From the NCBI GenBank assembly GCA_014860725.1, contig JACZJD010000565.1, forward strand, positions 1 through 5,671: a DNA stretch of 5,671 nt. Direction: 5' to 3'. Numbering within the stretch: the stretch's first letter is position 1; every line of letters starts with the position of its first letter. Source of the stretch: Aquamicrobium sp. GTDB lineage: Bacteria > Pseudomonadota > Alphaproteobacteria > Rhizobiales > Rhizobiaceae. The notes beneath the pieces are model-generated. The model worked only from the letters and a program-made list of their open reading frames with translations. It was not told where the DNA came from and did not search any database. Of this stretch, positions 5,167 to 5,671 are shown one piece after another. Position numbers and translations under genes: made by a program.

Positions 5167-5671
5167 CGGCGAAGCCGGCGGCGGCCAGCATCAGGGCGGC
5201 CGCCGTCGCCGCCAGCGCCGCGAAGCCGGAGCCGCCATAGAGCTGGCCGAAGCCGAGCGTGCCGGCGAACATCGCCAGATAGGTGACGCCGCTGTAGAAG
5301 CCCATCATCGCCCCGCGCCGCGCCGGGTCGAGCGCCGTCAGCCTGGCGATCAGCACGTTCAGCCCGAAATGGTTCATAGCCCCCCACAGGAAGACGACGG
5401 CCACCATGCCGGTCCACGACCCGCTCGCGGCGACCATGGCGGCATAGACGGCCGCGACCGCGGCCAGTATGCGCGGCAGCAGCCGCGCTGCGCCGAAGCG
5501 GTCGATGAACCGGTCGAGGAATGCCGCCCCGCCGAAGCCCAGCCCGTAGGACAGCGCCACGAGGCCGTTGACGCTGAGCGGCAGGCCGAGCGCGCGATGC
5601 AGATGGTCGCCGATATAGGCATAGACGCCGTAGAAGGCCGCCATGAAGGCCGCGCACACGACGAGCAGCGG
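5120..5671 (-). CDS. Major facilitator superfamily transporter, C-terminal half (start beyond the right edge)
   Basis: 183 residues are visible; the N-terminal half lies outside the window. The fragment looks like helices 7-12 of an MFS protein. Hydrophobic segments are at about 1-20, 36-52, 65-83, 87-110, 123-145 and 148-170. Between the second and third is GLGFGGAAFLDRFIDRFGAARLL (43-65), a degenerate copy of the MFS motif A (G-x3-D-R-x-G-R-R type), which normally lies in the loop after helix 2 and is repeated after helix 8. LDPARRGAMMGFYSGVTYLAMFAG (114-137) is the usual helix 10-11 connection of drug:H+ antiporter-like members. The cytoplasmic tail is short and basic (TARRREGPAGREG). No start codon need lie at 5659: the GTG there is an internal Val and the frame is open to the edge. 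Substrate unknown; efflux is a guess. It converges on and overlaps the preceding gene. Confidence 0.9.
   Translation of the reverse strand, partial: PLLVVCAAFMAAFYGVYAYIGDHLHRALGLPLSVNGLVALSYGLGFGGAAFLDRFIDRFGAARLLPRILAAVAAVYAAMVAASGSWTGMVAVVFLWGAMNHFGLNVLIARLTALDPARRGAMMGFYSGVTYLAMFAGTLGFGQLYGGSGFAALAATAAALMLAAAGFAVTTARRREGPAGREG

Overview
This is a GC-rich stretch of bacterial chromosome with tightly packed genes and mostly G or C at third codon positions. Protein content and style suggest an alphaproteobacterium of the order Hyphomicrobiales (Rhizobiales), most like the Mesorhizobium/Phyllobacteriaceae group. This placement comes from remembered protein resemblance, not from a search. I see no tRNA, rRNA, insertion sequence, CRISPR array, phage or plasmid gene, so this looks like core genome.

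Left third, minus strand (1-1856). Reading leftwards from 1856: a LOG/TIGR00730-family nucleotide phosphoribohydrolase (1014-1856), a small DUF2946 protein with a membrane anchor and a CxxC motif (506-910), and a YcnI/DUF1775 periplasmic copper-binding-type protein (1-445, cut by the window edge). The last two probably form a copper-handling unit. It is likely separate from the LOG gene, because a hairpin-rich gap and a promoter-like sequence lie between them.

Centre, plus strand (2017-5166). A 160-bp divergent control region (1857-2016) precedes dapD, a DUF805 membrane protein, dapE and a multi-pass membrane protein of unknown function. DapD and DapE are two non-consecutive steps of the succinylase branch of diaminopimelate/lysine synthesis: DapD succinylates tetrahydrodipicolinate and DapE removes the succinyl group after transamination. 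Their product feeds lysine and peptidoglycan. The two membrane proteins are interleaved with them on the same strand.

Right end, minus strand (5120-5671). The C-terminal half of a major facilitator superfamily transporter enters from the right. It converges on the membrane protein gene, and the two coding ends overlap by 47 bp.

The main non-coding observation is that dapE and the DUF2946 gene both lack a Shine-Dalgarno sequence. Both have a closely similar 16-base promoter-like element (TTTGG-n-CTATC-nn-TTG) just before their ATG, so both may be transcribed as leaderless or nearly leaderless mRNAs. At dapE a perfect 8-bp inverted repeat also covers the putative -35 box. I found no convincing novel multi-gene system; most of the window is ordinary housekeeping.
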